A DNA stretch of 64,000 nt from Streptomyces sp. NBC_00285 (GTDB lineage: Bacteria; Actinomycetota; Actinomycetes; Streptomycetales; Streptomycetaceae), in NCBI RefSeq assembly GCF_036174265.1, contig NZ_CP108055.1, positions 496,001 through 560,000 on the forward strand, in the 5' to 3' direction. A program made the translations under genes and the position numbers. Under the pieces are notes generated by a model. The model saw nothing but the letters and a program-made list of their open reading frames with translations. It did not search any database and was not told the origin of the DNA. This document shows, piece after piece, positions 61,821 to 64,000 of the stretch (position 1 is its first letter; the number at the start of each line of letters is the position of its first letter).

Positions 61821-64000
<2,180 letters not shown>

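Overview
The window looks like part of a Streptomyces (or close relative) chromosome. The DNA is very GC-rich, with G or C at nearly every third codon position and frequent GTG and TTG starts. Typical actinomycete families are present: an LAETG sortase substrate, a SigE-family sigma factor, a SCO6745-like protein, Tat-exported polysaccharide lyases, an ABC sugar importer without its own ATPase, and STAND/WD40 giants with N-terminal HTH domains. Base and residue positions come from reading the sequence. Family names are recalled, not searched.

Layout. 1-9.3 kb: a partial hypothetical gene, a membrane-anchored hypothetical, the first HTH-STAND-TM-WD40 protein, an endonuclease/exonuclease/phosphatase-fold protein with a coupled 45-residue ORF, a VOC protein and an Imm32-like protein. 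9.4-21 kb: an initiator-type tRNA-Met, an NPP1 (necrosis-inducing) secreted protein, an L,D-transpeptidase lipoprotein, a universal stress protein, a GT-C-like membrane protein divergent from a BlaI/MecI-type repressor, a cold-shock protein, a SCO6745-like protein, an LAETG surface protein and a CtaG-like membrane protein. 20-30.2 kb: a LacI regulator diverging from a tightly coupled set made of a binding protein, two permeases, a DUF2264 protein, a beta-helix CAZyme and two Tat-exported polysaccharide lyases. 30.5-31.6 kb: a SigE-family sigma factor coupled to a single-pass protein ending in a PASTA-like domain. 32-39.4 kb: a DUF1963 protein, an IS110-family element, a small NlpC/P60-like protein, a truncated IS5-like transposase, an APH-family kinase, a MerR regulator and an FAD monooxygenase.

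39.9-45.7 kb is a coherent catabolic cluster: FadR/GntR regulator, SMP-30 lactonase, PfkB kinase, KDPG/KDPGal-type aldolase, galactonate dehydratase and an SDR dehydrogenase. Together these can account for an oxidative (De Ley-Doudoroff-type) route from D-galactose to pyruvate and glyceraldehyde 3-phosphate. A fragment that may derive from a glycosidase lies beside the regulator. 46-49.8 kb holds the second HTH-STAND-TM-WD40 protein, a paralogue of the first. 49.9-64 kb: a polysaccharide deacetylase lipoprotein, a rhamnogalacturonan lyase-like protein, a DUF485 + acetate-type symporter pair, an FMN-binding oxidase-like protein, a very large secreted GH35 beta-galactosidase, and a GH10 xylanase fused to a GH62 arabinofuranosidase that runs off the right edge.

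The enzymes suggest a plant-biomass lifestyle: extracellular lyases, xylanase and galactosidase release sugars and uronides, an ABC importer takes up oligosaccharides, and the galactose/galactonate pathway could catabolise released galactose. The NPP1 protein fits contact with plant tissue. The least explained items are the lyase/ABC/DUF2264 locus, the two membrane-spanning HTH-STAND-WD40 paralogues, and the SigE/PASTA pair.
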